DNA of 64,000 bases from assembly GCA_963969495.1 (NCBI GenBank), contig OZ018321.1:192918895-192982894 (forward strand). Reading direction: 5' to 3'. A program made the translations under genes and the position numbers. The DNA is from Ceratothoa steindachneri (taxonomy: Eukaryota; Arthropoda; Malacostraca; Isopoda; Cymothoidae). Under the pieces are notes generated by a model. The model saw only the letters and a program-made list of their open reading frames with translations, was not told the origin of the DNA and ran no database searches. Shown piece after piece: positions 33,227 to 45,400 of this stretch (positions are counted from its first letter, which is position 1; each line of letters begins with the position of its first letter).

Positions 33227-34018
33227 TATTCGCTCACAGAAGTACGCAGTCAAGTTTCACGAACTTGCGTCTAATATACTCGCCGCACAAGACCTTCACA
33301 TAAAACTACTTGACGGTATACACATGAAACACCAAATATGAATCCTCAAGACCAACACTCTATTATCGGCATTCTGCACCGATGACCACCGCACACACCT
33401 CAGATAGAAGTATGGGAGGAGGTCATCAGAGACTTCTACTACAAACGAGCAAAACAATGGGCAGTAATTACACTGTCGAATGAACAAAACAAAACACGGC
33501 TGCTAAACAAAGGATTCAAGTTCTGCAGTACACTAACATATCCAAATAACATCGAGCCACAGTTGAACATAAAACCTACACAGTGACACCGGTGTTACAA
33601 AACCGGACACGAGACACGAAATTGCCAGGCAGACCTGGTCTGCTCAAGGTGTAGTGTAGTGGGCCACCACTACACCACCTGCATAGCCACCTCACCCCTC
33701 TGCACAAACTGCGGCGGCGACCATGTCGCTGTCAACCTTAAATGCCCTCATATAAGTATAAAGCTACACCTGGCCGCCTTGCTTTCAACGGTGGAATACA
33801 TGTCGAGGGGTGACGCCAGACTATACGCAAACATACTCAATTCACTGTTTGCCTCGCACGGTCTAGAACAGATCACCTTCCCCGAGAAGGTGTTCACTCT
33901 ATTCGTCGAGCATACACACAGGAGACCCGCACTCCTCCCCACCGCAGCATGCGACCTACCCACACTACACAAAACCTACACATGTATAAAACACTTCACA
34001 TATTCAATACATACTTAG
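33215..34018 (+). pseudogene. LINE element B copy 2: ORF1, fused to ORF2 linker
   Basis: Collinear in reverse with 21160-22140. Zinc-knuckle region: CYKTGHETRNCQ-like (33590-33630), SRCSVVGHHYTTC, then CTNCGGDHVAVNLKCP (33659 onward). Here the knuckles keep Cys/His residues that copy 1 has lost. The frame 33659-34018 then continues as ITFPEKVFTLFVEHTHRRPA and, from about 33975, switches to ORF2 linker sequence (TYTCIKHFTYSIHT). That switch is the fusion point of an internal deletion that removed the ORF1 tail and the whole endonuclease. Confidence 0.75.
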
Positions 34019-35860
34019 AGACTCATCAAACAGTACAACAATCACTACACCAGAGACCCACGACAACACAACATCACTCACCTAGGTGTCCGCATCGTAC
34101 GGTGCGTGCAATTAGATAGGAACCGACAGTGGCGAGAGGTCTTCCGCATCACGGAAGACACTCATTATACTGACTCTTCTTTCTTCTGGCAACGCTTAAA
34201 AAAGATCTGAGGCACCAATCCAAGTAAATAACCAAACACTCACAGGGATCAACTTTATCCTTCATGCATTTAGGTCATACTGAGACACAATACACACACA
34301 CACACACAACCCACTCAAACCACACGCGCAAGAGCACTTACAGGAAGTCCAGGAGTGGTGTCGGGATCACTCTCACGAGCGAACGCCCGTCTCCCTGATA
34401 CGAATGGAGCTGCTCGACAACACATCTACATTGATCCCTCCCTTTACCGACGAGGAAACAAAAAACTACATTAAAACAACATCAAAACGCACGCCCGGCC
34501 CCTCCAGACTACCAGCCGCATTAATACACAGCATTCCTGCAAATATATACCCTACACTTACACACCTATTCAACGCCTCGCTATCCTCAGGCCACTTCCC
34601 CAAAATATTCAAAGTCTCTCACAACATACTTCTACACAAAATGAACAAAGACACCAAACACCCCAAAAATTACAGGCCTATTGCTTTATTAGAGCACCTA
34701 GGCAAAATACTCAAACGTATGATCAACTGCCACCAACGAGACTACCTGCAAGAGAGGGACTAGTTCTCCCTCCACCCATATGGGTTCAGGAGGGGCCGGT
34801 CCACTCAGGCAGCTGTGATAATCGTTCACGACATTATACAAAAAAGGCGCCAGGTACGACAAAAGACACTCTCCATCAACAAGGACTTGGAGAAGGCCTT
34901 TGGTAAGGTGTAGCACGAGGGACTCCGTTGGAAACTCGCCAACAATACGGAGTTACCTCTGCACCAGAAGGCTCCTCTCGCACTACCTCACTGAACGTAG
35001 ATGTCACATAAATGCAACACTACCCTATTACAACCGTTCACATCTTGTTCAAGTGTTGTCCAAGTAAGCGTACTGGCCTCCACACTTTACATCATGTACA
35101 CAAAAGACACCGCACGCCCACCCGAACTGCCATAACATCTACACAGTGTCCTACGCCGATGACGAGACCATCCTCGTCAACAGAGGCCGATCAGACGAGA
35201 TCGCGCATCACGCACAAATAATACTAGACGAAAAGACAGAATACCAGGATAAATGGCTGATTGCCACGAATCCTCAGAAGACACAGATGACACTTTTCGG
35301 CCCAAGGGATCACTACATGCATAACCTACAAATTTTCTTATACACACCAGACAGGAACGACCTAAACCCAACAAGGCTCAACTACACACAACAGACAAAA
35401 ATTATTGGGTTAACTTTTAACAAGTCCCTTGGGCTCAATATACACCAGCATATAATACAAGCAAGAGCCACTCGCACAAATAAAATGCTGCGCAAATTCA
35501 ACCCTCTAGGCAAGAAACTACCGTTACACCTATATAAAACACTCTTGTGACCTCTTCTCACGTACGCCCCACTGCCACTCGTAGCTGCGTGTGTCACGCG
35601 GCAGAATAAAGCTCAGCGCATTCAGATCTCTGCTGTGAAGCGCGCTTGCCGCTCTCCATTGTACTCAGCAATGTTCACACTACAGGACAATAACAAATTA
35701 GCACCTCTCAACACATACGCTCACATTAGACTCACAAAACAACTCGGGAAACTCGCCAGAGACCCCATATATACCGCACTACACGCAAGACTGTATGTTG
35801 CGATGCCACTGCGACACCCGGCAGCCCATGACCACCTGCAACCCATACCATTCTAAGCAT
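34019..35860 (+). pseudogene. LINE element B copy 2: reverse transcriptase
   Basis: Plus-strand RT in several frames. 34404-34763 holds SKRTPGPSRLPAALIHSIPA, then FKVSHNILLHKMNKD, then NYRPIALLEHLGKILKRM. 34770-34830 holds a GFRRGRSTQAAV-like block. 34860-34920 holds EKAFGKV, in place of EKAFDKVWHEG. 35146-35550 holds VSYADDETILVNRGRSDEIA with an intact YADD catalytic motif, then LIATNPQKTQMTLFGPRDHY and the post-palm NKSLGLNIHQHI. The family-conserved block containing PQGSVL is disrupted near 35050. Compare copy 1, where YADD has become YAED. Confidence 0.85.
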
Positions 35861-36135
35861 AAGTTAAGAGCATCATGAATAACGCGTTTCCGACTATGCA
35901 GACACGACCTCCTTCCTGACCACCCCCCAACCGTCGTCCACTCATGAACACCCTGAGACACACCCAACTACACCACGCATCGGTGTCCATCCACCGACCT
36001 ATCAACTCTTCCTATCCCCTTTTAAGTTATTTCCGTACCCTTTTCCTCTACGACTACCTTATCGCCTGTGTTACACAGTGATCCCTCTCTGTTCTTTCTA
36101 TATACATCGATTCGATTCGATGAATAATTCCATTT
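35861..36135 (+). other. LINE element B copy 2: 3' UTR
   Basis: Matches 17276-17540 in reverse, ending with ATCGATTCGATTCGATGAAT near 36125. After that the two copies diverge apart from a short CATTCCCTG. Confidence 0.7.
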
Positions 36136-38112
36136 CTGTTCATTCCCTGCTTTCGGAAGAATTTGTTAACCATAACTCGTTTCCCCAAACTGATAAATGG
36201 GCAATACCCTTACGAGGAGTCTACAATATACATGGGAGATTGATGTCAGAGACACGTTAGGAATTTTTACGTGTAAACACAAAGTTATAAGCTATTGTTC
36301 TCTAGTTTTGAGCGTCACCTTTCTTCAAATACACTCCGTAGCTCAATCTTTTAGGCCCTTTTCTATAAAAATGAAACTTAAACAATATCAGAAGCAAATT
36401 TCAAAGCATATTCTGTGAAAATTTTATAGAAATTAAACGAGCATTTTTAAGAAAATAGAGATTTGGATATTTTGTGCTCTAGGTTTGGATGCTACTATAG
36501 TTTTGTGCTTAGTAGCAATGGAGAAGATACTTTTTAAATAGCATTGATGCGAGCTGACCTGAATATGTTGTGTTATTGGGTCATTAATATTATTGAAATA
36601 GAAGATGATTTTGAAAGTTGAGTTCAGATGATGCAGTTGCAATAAGTGCGAGCAAGTTTGAGAGAGGACGTAAAAATTATCTTTGTGACGTCTGTTGCTG
36701 TTATTTTAGCTGCATGTTTTGGTTATTTAAGAGAAAAAATTATCGTTTTTATTATTTCAGCTGACTTGACTTTTTCATTTGACAGAAGGGTTTTTTTTGC
36801 CGGTAAAAATATGTATTTTTTCCCCTCTCAACAACCCTGAACACTAGCCAAGGAAATCTTAGAGAAGTGCTGCTCAGATATACTCTTGGATCCGCCATTT
36901 TGTTTAGTTCTTAAAATAATTAGGCGAAGACCAACGAAGGCTCCCCTAGCAAAATTATTTTCTACAGGAAAGTAGATAACGAAAATAGTGACGCTAGAAG
37001 AGGTGAAAATGTGTAAAAGAAACCTAGGGGCTCCTGTCGTTGATTCTAAGGAAGCTCTTACGATCGATCCGTTACTCGTCTTCCCTTACGGCCAATCACT
37101 CCGACCCGAACCCAGATCTTATTTAAAAATTCATCTTTCTGCTCGTTAGGGTAGCCATACAAGTCCCACCTTCACTAAACTTCATCATTGGCACCAATCA
37201 ATCCGAGAACTAAGCACCGAACATCTCAGGGAATCAAAATACTAATTTATTTTTCCAATTCCTTGAAGGGAACAAGAATGACAGATTTCATTTCAAAATA
37301 ATTTGTATGGGCCTCTCGGACACCCGTTACAAGCTGTGTATCTTCTCTCCAATCTGTCTTAGACCTCTGCACACGCGCCCTGTATACCTAATGCTTTATA
37401 AGAAATGTAAATAACGCTTCTGTTTTACTTTACAACTCATATCAACAAAAAATGAACAATACTCAGTTTTGTTTGAAATCTCTAATTAAGTTGTGTAAAT
37501 GTTATTTATTATTATAAGATTTCAGCGGCGCAGTTGTTAATTTCGGATTCGATTAATTAGTGTGATTAATTAAGTCAGACGTCCGCCAACCTCCATGTTG
37601 CAGACCAACAAAAGGAATTTTACTCGTTATCAACGATCATGATAACCACAGACTGTCAATCCACCCAACGCATAATAGTACATGCGAAACCATACACGCG
37701 TAAGACAGACACAATCGCCTATGCCTGAATGCTGAAAGGGTTCCAAATGAGATACCTGGCTTTGATAATGATTCTGAGGCTCGTTTTCTGATAGTTTTAT
37801 GTATAGTTTTGGCGGGAAAGAGCAGTTTAACTATCGTGGTTTAAACAATTACTGATATTAAACAACATTTTCTAATGAGAAAAATCAAGTCAAGCGTATG
37901 CGATGAGTGATGGCAATATTATAATTTAAGACGAAAACCAACACGGGATTCTGCCGCCGAAAGTTTATAAGAAAGAAGAGATCGGTAAAGTTAGATTGCT
38001 ACAATAACCCCTATTTGAGGCTGGTAATTAACGTATTAGTTTAATTGTTGATGATGGACGATGGAAAAGACAAAAACAATCGAAAATAATTAATTTCGGT
38101 TGAAAAAGATTG
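36136..38112. other. unassigned AT-rich stretch
   Basis: No element or gene recognised. Small frames are short and of AT-driven composition. A short inverse pair ATTAATTA lies near 37550-37580. Confidence 0.3.
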
Positions 38113-38456
38113 ATAACCTCTCCAGAGGTGGCCGAAAACGGATTTAGTGCAGAGCCTTCGCTAAATTCGAATGGTTTGCCCAGCATTGGTTCACAATTTG
38201 TACGCCTTTCAGGTGGATTCCCTTTACTTTCATTCTCCACTTCGGCCTTAATAACGTTAGATTGGGCCCCCATCAGATTACCTTTTGAGATGAAGCTTCT
38301 GTGAGCAAATGGCGTTGAGTCTGATGTCTTTGAGGAGTGAGAGGGAAGATTAGAAGGGCCATTTCCCCACGAGGTGAGAATAAAATGCCCCCCAAGAACG
38401 GCATTAAAGGCCATAAAGGACCTGGCGCAACACACCTTACTATTTAGTTCTTTCAA
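38113..38456 (-). CDS. putative host exon or small ORF, unrecognised
   Basis: The minus-strand open frame 38028-38456 (142 codons) is longer and GC-richer than its AT-rich surroundings. Residues such as SWGNGPSNLPSHSSKTSDST and ENESKGNPPERRTNCEPMLG have an ordinary, non-repetitive coding look. A GCGCCAG acceptor-like site near 38412-38418 and a GAG-GTTATC donor-like site near 38112-38117 would bound an exon of about 300 bases. I recognise no domain. It could equally be chance or an unknown repeat. Confidence 0.22.
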
Positions 38457-39476
38457 TTAAAACGGATGGTAGAATGTCCTATTTGCGTATGTTCGTACAT
38501 TTGAATTCACAGGATCGTGAAATCTGTCCTTTAAGCTCCAACAGTTTGTGTGGGTAGGAGGTGTGGGAGGGTGGGTCCAGCTGGTTATTCCTCAGGCTTT
38601 CTCAATGTTCTTATTAATCCTTATGTCATAGTATTCTTGACGTGCTCACTCTCTGGTCAGTAGTGGTTGTATTGGGCACTTAACGAAGGTAGGTAAGTTG
38701 ACAGTCATTGCCACGGAGTTTCTCGTGTTAGCCCGACGTTATGATGCACGATGCAATCTGACCTGAATCTTGCAGAGAAGTAAAATCTTGTGGGAGGAGA
38801 GCGTCTGGCCCTGAGGGCGACAGTACCTGGAACTTTTCTACAAATTTTAGAGAGAGGAGTTTCTTTAGTTTTCTGTCCTCTGAAGGAGGAGATATTACTC
38901 ATTTATCTCCAATTTGTATTAGGGAGCGAGGAGCTATGGCTATTTCACCTATTAATTTAACGCTTTAATTGAAGCTATTATAAATACCTAATTTTAATGG
39001 GCTACTTCTAAGATCAGAGGCGGTACTTGTTCTTTCTAGTGTATTTGAAAAGATTGTGGCACTGGAAACGTATGACATCGAACAGAAAGGGATTTTGATA
39101 TTATAGCAAATTCGTAAGCATTTTTTTTCAGAGAAACATTTAAAAAACGGTAAATTTTTAGCTGTGTCATGGTTTAGCTGCTCACAAGGCACGTTTTTTG
39201 CTGTGATATCATTGAGATATTTATTTGTCTATCTATTATCTAGCGATATATCTATCTAATATATGTAAATGTATGTTTTTTAAGTATGAAAGTTTGAAGC
39301 AGGTTTTCAATTTTATTTTACTATGCTATAGTTACTTTATTGTTAAGGCACTTAGTAGTATTAATATGAACTCTACTTGCTAGTACCCTTTAATAAGAGG
39401 ATTATTTAGTTTAAGGCTCTCTTAAGGTTGTAGGTTGATGAAGGCTACCCTATCAGTCGGTCTACTCTCCACTGTT
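38457..39476. other. unassigned stretch
   Basis: Short frames on both strands (for example 38705-38902 and 38965-39192, minus) without recognisable domains. No repeats seen. Confidence 0.25.
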
Positions 39477-39978
39477 GCGAAATAATCATTAGAAATGAAC
39501 TAAAATATTTAAGTTAGGGTAATTTCGCGAGTGTCGGATTTTGGGGGGGGATGGGGGGGTAATTTTAATAGAGGTGGTGGTGTAATTTTTTGTAACACTG
39601 GCAACATTGCAGTTGTCCTGTAACTTTGGTAACACAGTCTACGTATTACCCTGACACTGCCTGAGTTATAATATATTAACTCGTTAAATTCTTAATTGAT
39701 TTAGATGTATCAGCCAATTTATCTCTGTGAGAATTCTGCTTACCCCACAATAGACTGACTAAACTGACTTTTACCTAAGTACTTTAAAAATTGAACCACT
39801 TGATTGGAAATAGTAAGTTATTTTCCCTCCTTTTTTTCTTGTTGTAATTTAAGAATTAGGCTTTTTAATACTATTTAAGATAATTTATAACAAACTAGCG
39901 CCCCCAGACAAATCTTACACTCGTAAAATTACCCCAACTTAAATATTTTAGTTCTTATAATAATGATTATTTCACGCT
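39477..39978. mobile_element. ~500-bp non-autonomous TIR element
   Basis: Both ends carry inverse copies of a ~70-base sequence. The left reads GCGAAATAATCATTAGAAAT, then ACTAAAATATTTAAGTTAGG, GGTAATTTCGCGAGTGTCGG and a G-run. The right is its inverse with a handful of changes (…ACTCGTAAAATTACCCC AACTTAAATATTTTAGTTCT…ATGATTATTTCACGC). The interior (39560-39900) has no reading frame. I could not define the target duplication, so the ends are good to a few bases. Superfamily unknown. Confidence 0.75.
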
Positions 39979-41289
39979 ACCACAAACCATCAACTTGAAC
40001 AAAAGTAAGGTTGAGAGGTCCGATAAATTGTTTAGGTCCCGTTCTCGAATACAGAAAGATGGTGAATGGAACATCCAGAAAACAATGAATACAACGAAAG
40101 AAAAAGATAGGAAAACAAAAGATAAAAAAGGCCAAAACTAAGAAAAACAAAGAGTAGCTGGAGTTTATTGATGGGTATAAATTTAGCCCCGATGGAAGGG
40201 GAGGAAATTCACTTCATTGTCATGGGTATTATTGTGGTTTGTCTCCCATGCCCCTCTGCCCACTTCTACCCAGAGATGGTGTAATTACGTGTTTGTTTAA
40301 GCCTCTTCCCACCGAGGGTTCCTGTATCGGATTCGTTAGAGCTTCCCAGATTTTTATCATTTTTAACATCACGTTATTTTAATTCACACATTATTACCTG
40401 TTTCTTTCCTTCTTTATCAATTATATCACATTTTCCAAATAATTAACGACCCTTTTGGTTGTGTTCATTAGCCAAATTTAGGGATTAATTAATCTGCTTA
40501 ATGCCATTTAGGGCGCCTCAAATATAGGTACTATGAAGAGGGTCTCATCGGTGTTCTGTTTGACTCTCTTCTTCTTTCTATTAATCTTCTTTTTAATATT
40601 CTCTTCCTCATTCTATTTCTACCAAGTCAAAATGTCCGTTTTTGTTAAAACCAGGGTCTTTGTTACTAAAACAAAAAGGGGAAAAAGAGGGGACAGTAGC
40701 AAAACAAATGTGGTTTGGCAGTAGTAAACTGAGCCAGTCTTAAATACTCAGCAGATTCTCAAGGAACAAGTTCGTAAAACAAACATCGAGGCCCTAAAGT
40801 ACAAACGTAAATCGTGATGTTAGGAAAGAATATAAACATACACACAAACAATCCCTCAGCGAAAGGAGTTAAAGTCGTAAAATGATCAAAACTAAGAAGA
40901 TATCTTGAGGGGTTGTATCATATTCTCCTTAGTAAAAACAAGGTTAGAGATAATTATTTTTTTGAAAAAAAAGCTTAAAATCCTTAAAAAACAGTCATAT
41001 GAACGAGTGAAAAGTGCGTAAATTTGAATTTAATCTAGTTTTAAAATTAGACTTTGTCTACTTTTTTTGACTAATATATGGGCCAGGGGAAAAAGTTTGA
41101 ATTTTCAAAACTCTTTTCTCCTGCCGTTATTTATGTGTTTTCAGTAAGAATTACCTTCATTGTGCCGCCCTCTGCTCTCTTTGATCCTAGTGTTTTTCCA
41201 ATGTCCCTTTTTCTTTCATTTAAAAAAACTCCTGTTTCTTGTCTCATTGCCCATTCGCGTCAAATTTATCTTTCTCCTTTACAATTCTA
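39979..41289. other. unassigned stretch
   Basis: No gene or element recognised. A short frame at 40533-40724 is Phe/Leu-rich from TTC/CTT repeats. Confidence 0.3.
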
Positions 41290-42212
<923 letters not shown>

Positions 42213-42222
42213 GAAAGAAAGA

Positions 42223-42603
42223 TCAGTTAAAAGGTCTGTAGTTTGTTCCTTGTTCCTGAGAGCATATCACATATGTGATCCTTGTACTTCTTCGCTTTCT
42301 TCTTCCGGAGTCTTCCCTAAAAAAATCTACAGACGAGTATGACATAACATTCCTGGGATGATCTTTTTGCGTTGGGTCGCTCGTTGTTCTCCACAACATG
42401 AAAGTTATCTTGGGAGGAAGAAAATCATTAGATAAGACTGGAACGTCTGTGACTCCAACTGTTTCGGATGCAGCCTGATAAGGGACTGAGTTTTGAGTAA
42501 AGGAAGACAATCCAACATTTAGAGTAACGAATTCTTTATGAAATTCTAGTTTGTGGATCAGGTCTTTGATCTTACGGTTGGCTTCGATCAGCTCATCTGT
42601 CAT
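42223..42603 (-). CDS. small ORF, unrecognised, with N-terminal coiled coil
   Basis: 126-codon open frame starting with ATG. It opens with a likely short coiled coil (MTDELIEANRKIKDLIHKLE) followed by a less ordered stretch and a basic RRKRRSTRI. It lies just upstream, on the same strand, of the PLE linker but does not look like a PLE RT. A LINE ORF1 fragment is possible. I do not recognise it. Confidence 0.3.
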   Translation of the reverse strand: MTDELIEANRKIKDLIHKLEFHKEFVTLNVGLSSFTQNSVPYQAASETVGVTDVPVLSNDFLPPKITFMLWRTTSDPTQKDHPRNVMSYSSVDFFREDSGRRKRRSTRITYVICSQEQGTNYRPFN

Positions 42604-42639
42604 CTTTAGTCTGACCTGACAAAATCCGAAAATATGAAC

Positions 42640-43900
42640 ATCCTTGTTATCAAATATGGAAGAAACAAACCTGCTGGAATAGGCCGAACCATAATCACAA
42701 ATAAAATGGGAAAAAAATATCAGAAAACAGATCCTTGTAACTCTCTCCCTATTAGTCTTCTGTCAGTAATCTGAGGGTCATCTCGAACCAAATTATCTAA
42801 TCTTGGCCAGTCAACGTGGGTTTCGTCGAGGACGCTCTTGTTTAACTAATCAATAGAATTTTTTCATCAAATTATTTGTATCTACCCTGACTACAAAGCA
42901 TAGATATTGTTTATTAGAACAGTACTTTTCAATCAGTTTTGGCTTATGGCCCCGTTAGGAATATTATTTTTTCCTGTGGACCCCATAACCATTTTTTTCA
43001 GTAGGTAATATGCAGATTAACTCCATTTTAAACAATAGGCTTGTAAAAATATTTTTTCCATAATTAATTGAAATTCTTTTTTAAATTATCTAAAAAAAGG
43101 AAAATATATGTAGCAATAATATCTTAGAAGAAAATTCAACTACAAAAATGAAAATTATCTCCTGGCTTAACTATAATTTAGACTTTAATATGATGAGTCA
43201 TGTGGTCTCCTTCATGGAGTTTGTGCTTTCCTTAAAATGAGCCATGGCCCTCGGTTGAGAAACTCAAAATACTCGTAGGAGACAAAAATCTTATGTCGAT
43301 GTAAAATTGCCACTCAAATCGTTCACAGAGGGTTACGTAAAATGTGGTGAATTTAGCATGGATCCCAGTACTTAACTATGAAACCGAACCTCTTTACATG
43401 CGATTTTGCAGAACTAAAATAGAACCAGGAATAAACTGTTGCGTGGTTGGTTAAATAATAGATGGAATTTTACCATATGTAAATGAAAGGTCATGCACAT
43501 GGAATGTCGAAATTTAAAAGCAGATTGCCAAAGAATTCAAAGAGTAAAAGTAATACGTCAAGGCTATTAAGAAATCAGGCAGGATGATATGATGCATTTC
43601 AAAGATCTTTATGTTTAACTCGAAAGATTTTAGGCTGTCTTTTTTTAAATCATTTGTCCGTTTTCATAGCGAATACCTAGTACAATTTTTGTTTCTATTA
43701 ATGACATAAATAAGCACTTAGCGCGGTTAAAACTGGTGCAACGTAAGGTAACCAAACTAATTTCCGAGCTTCTAAATAAGTCGTAAGGAAAAAGAATTAA
43801 ATCCTTAGCCGTATCACTGGTGAAAATATTTTTCATTGCTAAAGGTATTGAAGTCATTTGGGTAAATTTAGGGCGTTGCATCCAAACATGGCGTCGGCTC
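42640..43900 (+). pseudogene. CR1-type LINE reverse transcriptase relic
   Basis: Heavily decayed plus-strand RT, visible only by joining frames. Near 42735-42860 it reads LPISLLSVI and then RGFRRGRSCLTN, matching RPISLtSvvcK...qHGFRkgRSCLTNLl. Near 43460-43500 it reads NNRWNFTICK.KVMHM, matching WnMxFNvxKCKVMHmG. Near 43700-43790 it reads LARLKLVQRKVTKLISELL, matching iekVQRRaTKlIpgLr. Order and spacing (about 1 kb) are right for an RT with internal loss. It carries many stops. Confidence 0.6.
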
Positions 43901-44450
43901 TGTTAGTTTGACTTTAATTTATGAGATAATGGAAGCCTCCAAAAATTTTAGAAATCACCTCTCAGCCTTCTGGTTGTTTCTTCAATTTTAAGATATACAT
44001 TAGTTGCCGAAGTAATCTTTAAGCATTAAACCATGTAATCTATTTATATTAAATGTTTGGAATAAATTTTACTTAAATTTATATAATAAAGCACCAGAAA
44101 TTCATTGATAAAAGTGAAATTACATTGACTAATCATACTCTAGAATCTGTAAACACTGTTTACAAATGACAGAATTACTGAACAACAAAGAACTTAAACT
44201 CCCTTAGATACCAGTACAAAAGAGGAAGGAAAAGAGGGAAGAGGATAATAATAGGTGAAAAAAGTTATAAATCGAGTATCAGTTATATGAATTTGGTATT
44301 TTTAAGAGGTGTATATGGTTAAGTAATTTTTAGCAATTCTATTTAAATATATATTGACAGAGGTTCTTAGACCTACTACCAATCTTAAATTATTCCATAT
44401 TTGAATAATCCAAAATCGAGAAATTGTTTTTCTGCTATCACGGTATTAAA
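43901..44450. other. unassigned AT-rich stretch
   Basis: Lies between two opposing LINE relics. No coding or repeats recognised. Confidence 0.25.
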
Positions 44451-45400
44451 TCTCTCGTTAACAAGTTTAAATCCATTATTTCTAGTTGCCGCGTGATTAT
44501 CTAACTCCAAATGCAACTCAGATTTTATTCTAGTACATCTGTTTACGTAGTATCTTAAAGACTTCGATTGGTTGTCCGAGATAACGACGATTTTCCATTG
44601 AAAGTAGAAGAAAATCCAACAGTCTTTTTATAATTTATTCATAAGCCCAGGGTTTTTTTTTTGTTCTACACTGAACTCGACTAAGGTTGCATGCCCTTTT
44701 GGATATGAGGAGAACAAAATTGAATTGCTTACTCTAAATGTGGTCTAAATTTACATATCTGAAGAATAATATCTTTTAATTTAAATGCAAAACTCCAAGT
44801 TATGTACGCAAGAAATCTATTTACTTTTTTGAATGCGTCAATATATTGCTTAGAAGGCTTTAGTTCACTTGAATTTTTAGGAAATCAAATCCGCATTTAG
44901 ATTATGACCACCCATGTAATAGACCTGCTAGGCTGGTTTGGTGAGCTATGTGGAATACTTTACACTTAGTTACCCTAAATCTTATATTGCACTTTTAAGC
45001 CTATTTCACTACCTTATTTAAATTATTTTGTAATTTTTAGAAGCCGCATCGTTATTTTGCTCTAATACCCAAACTTTGGAATTCTGGATAGTAAATTATC
45101 GTCAAGGCCATTAAAATACATAAAAAAACACCGGTCCAAGAACGGATCCCAAAGGGATGCAACTAAGGACCAATGCTCAGCTCAAGTTAATCTCATTAAT
45201 CTCTGCCTGTGACCGGCTAACCAGTTTTCAATTTTTTAAAGTATATTGCCTAAATTCATGGACATTTAACTTTCTTGGTTCAGCAAACACTCACATTGAA
45301 AGAACCAGCAGTGATCTACCAGCATATGTATGTCCACTCTGCCTTAATGTTTTTTCTCTCTCCCCTTTATATCTTGAAAAACCTCTCGACCTGTTTCAGA
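44451..45400 (-). pseudogene. second CR1-type LINE reverse transcriptase relic
   Basis: Decayed RT on the minus strand. Near 45280-45180 it encodes the region before the catalytic turn, with LNAYGIRGNILNWLKNWL-like residues in shifted frames. At 45130-45165 it gives PLGSVLGPVFF, the decayed GVPQGSVLGPvLF block. At 44700-44850 it reads FLAYITWSFAFKLKDIIL and FRPHLE.AIQFCSPHIQKG, matching the post-palm block LGxItRsFxxksxdiil.LYktlVRPhLEYaVQfWsPhykkd. The plus-strand frame 45157-45498 is a shadow of this relic. Confidence 0.65.
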
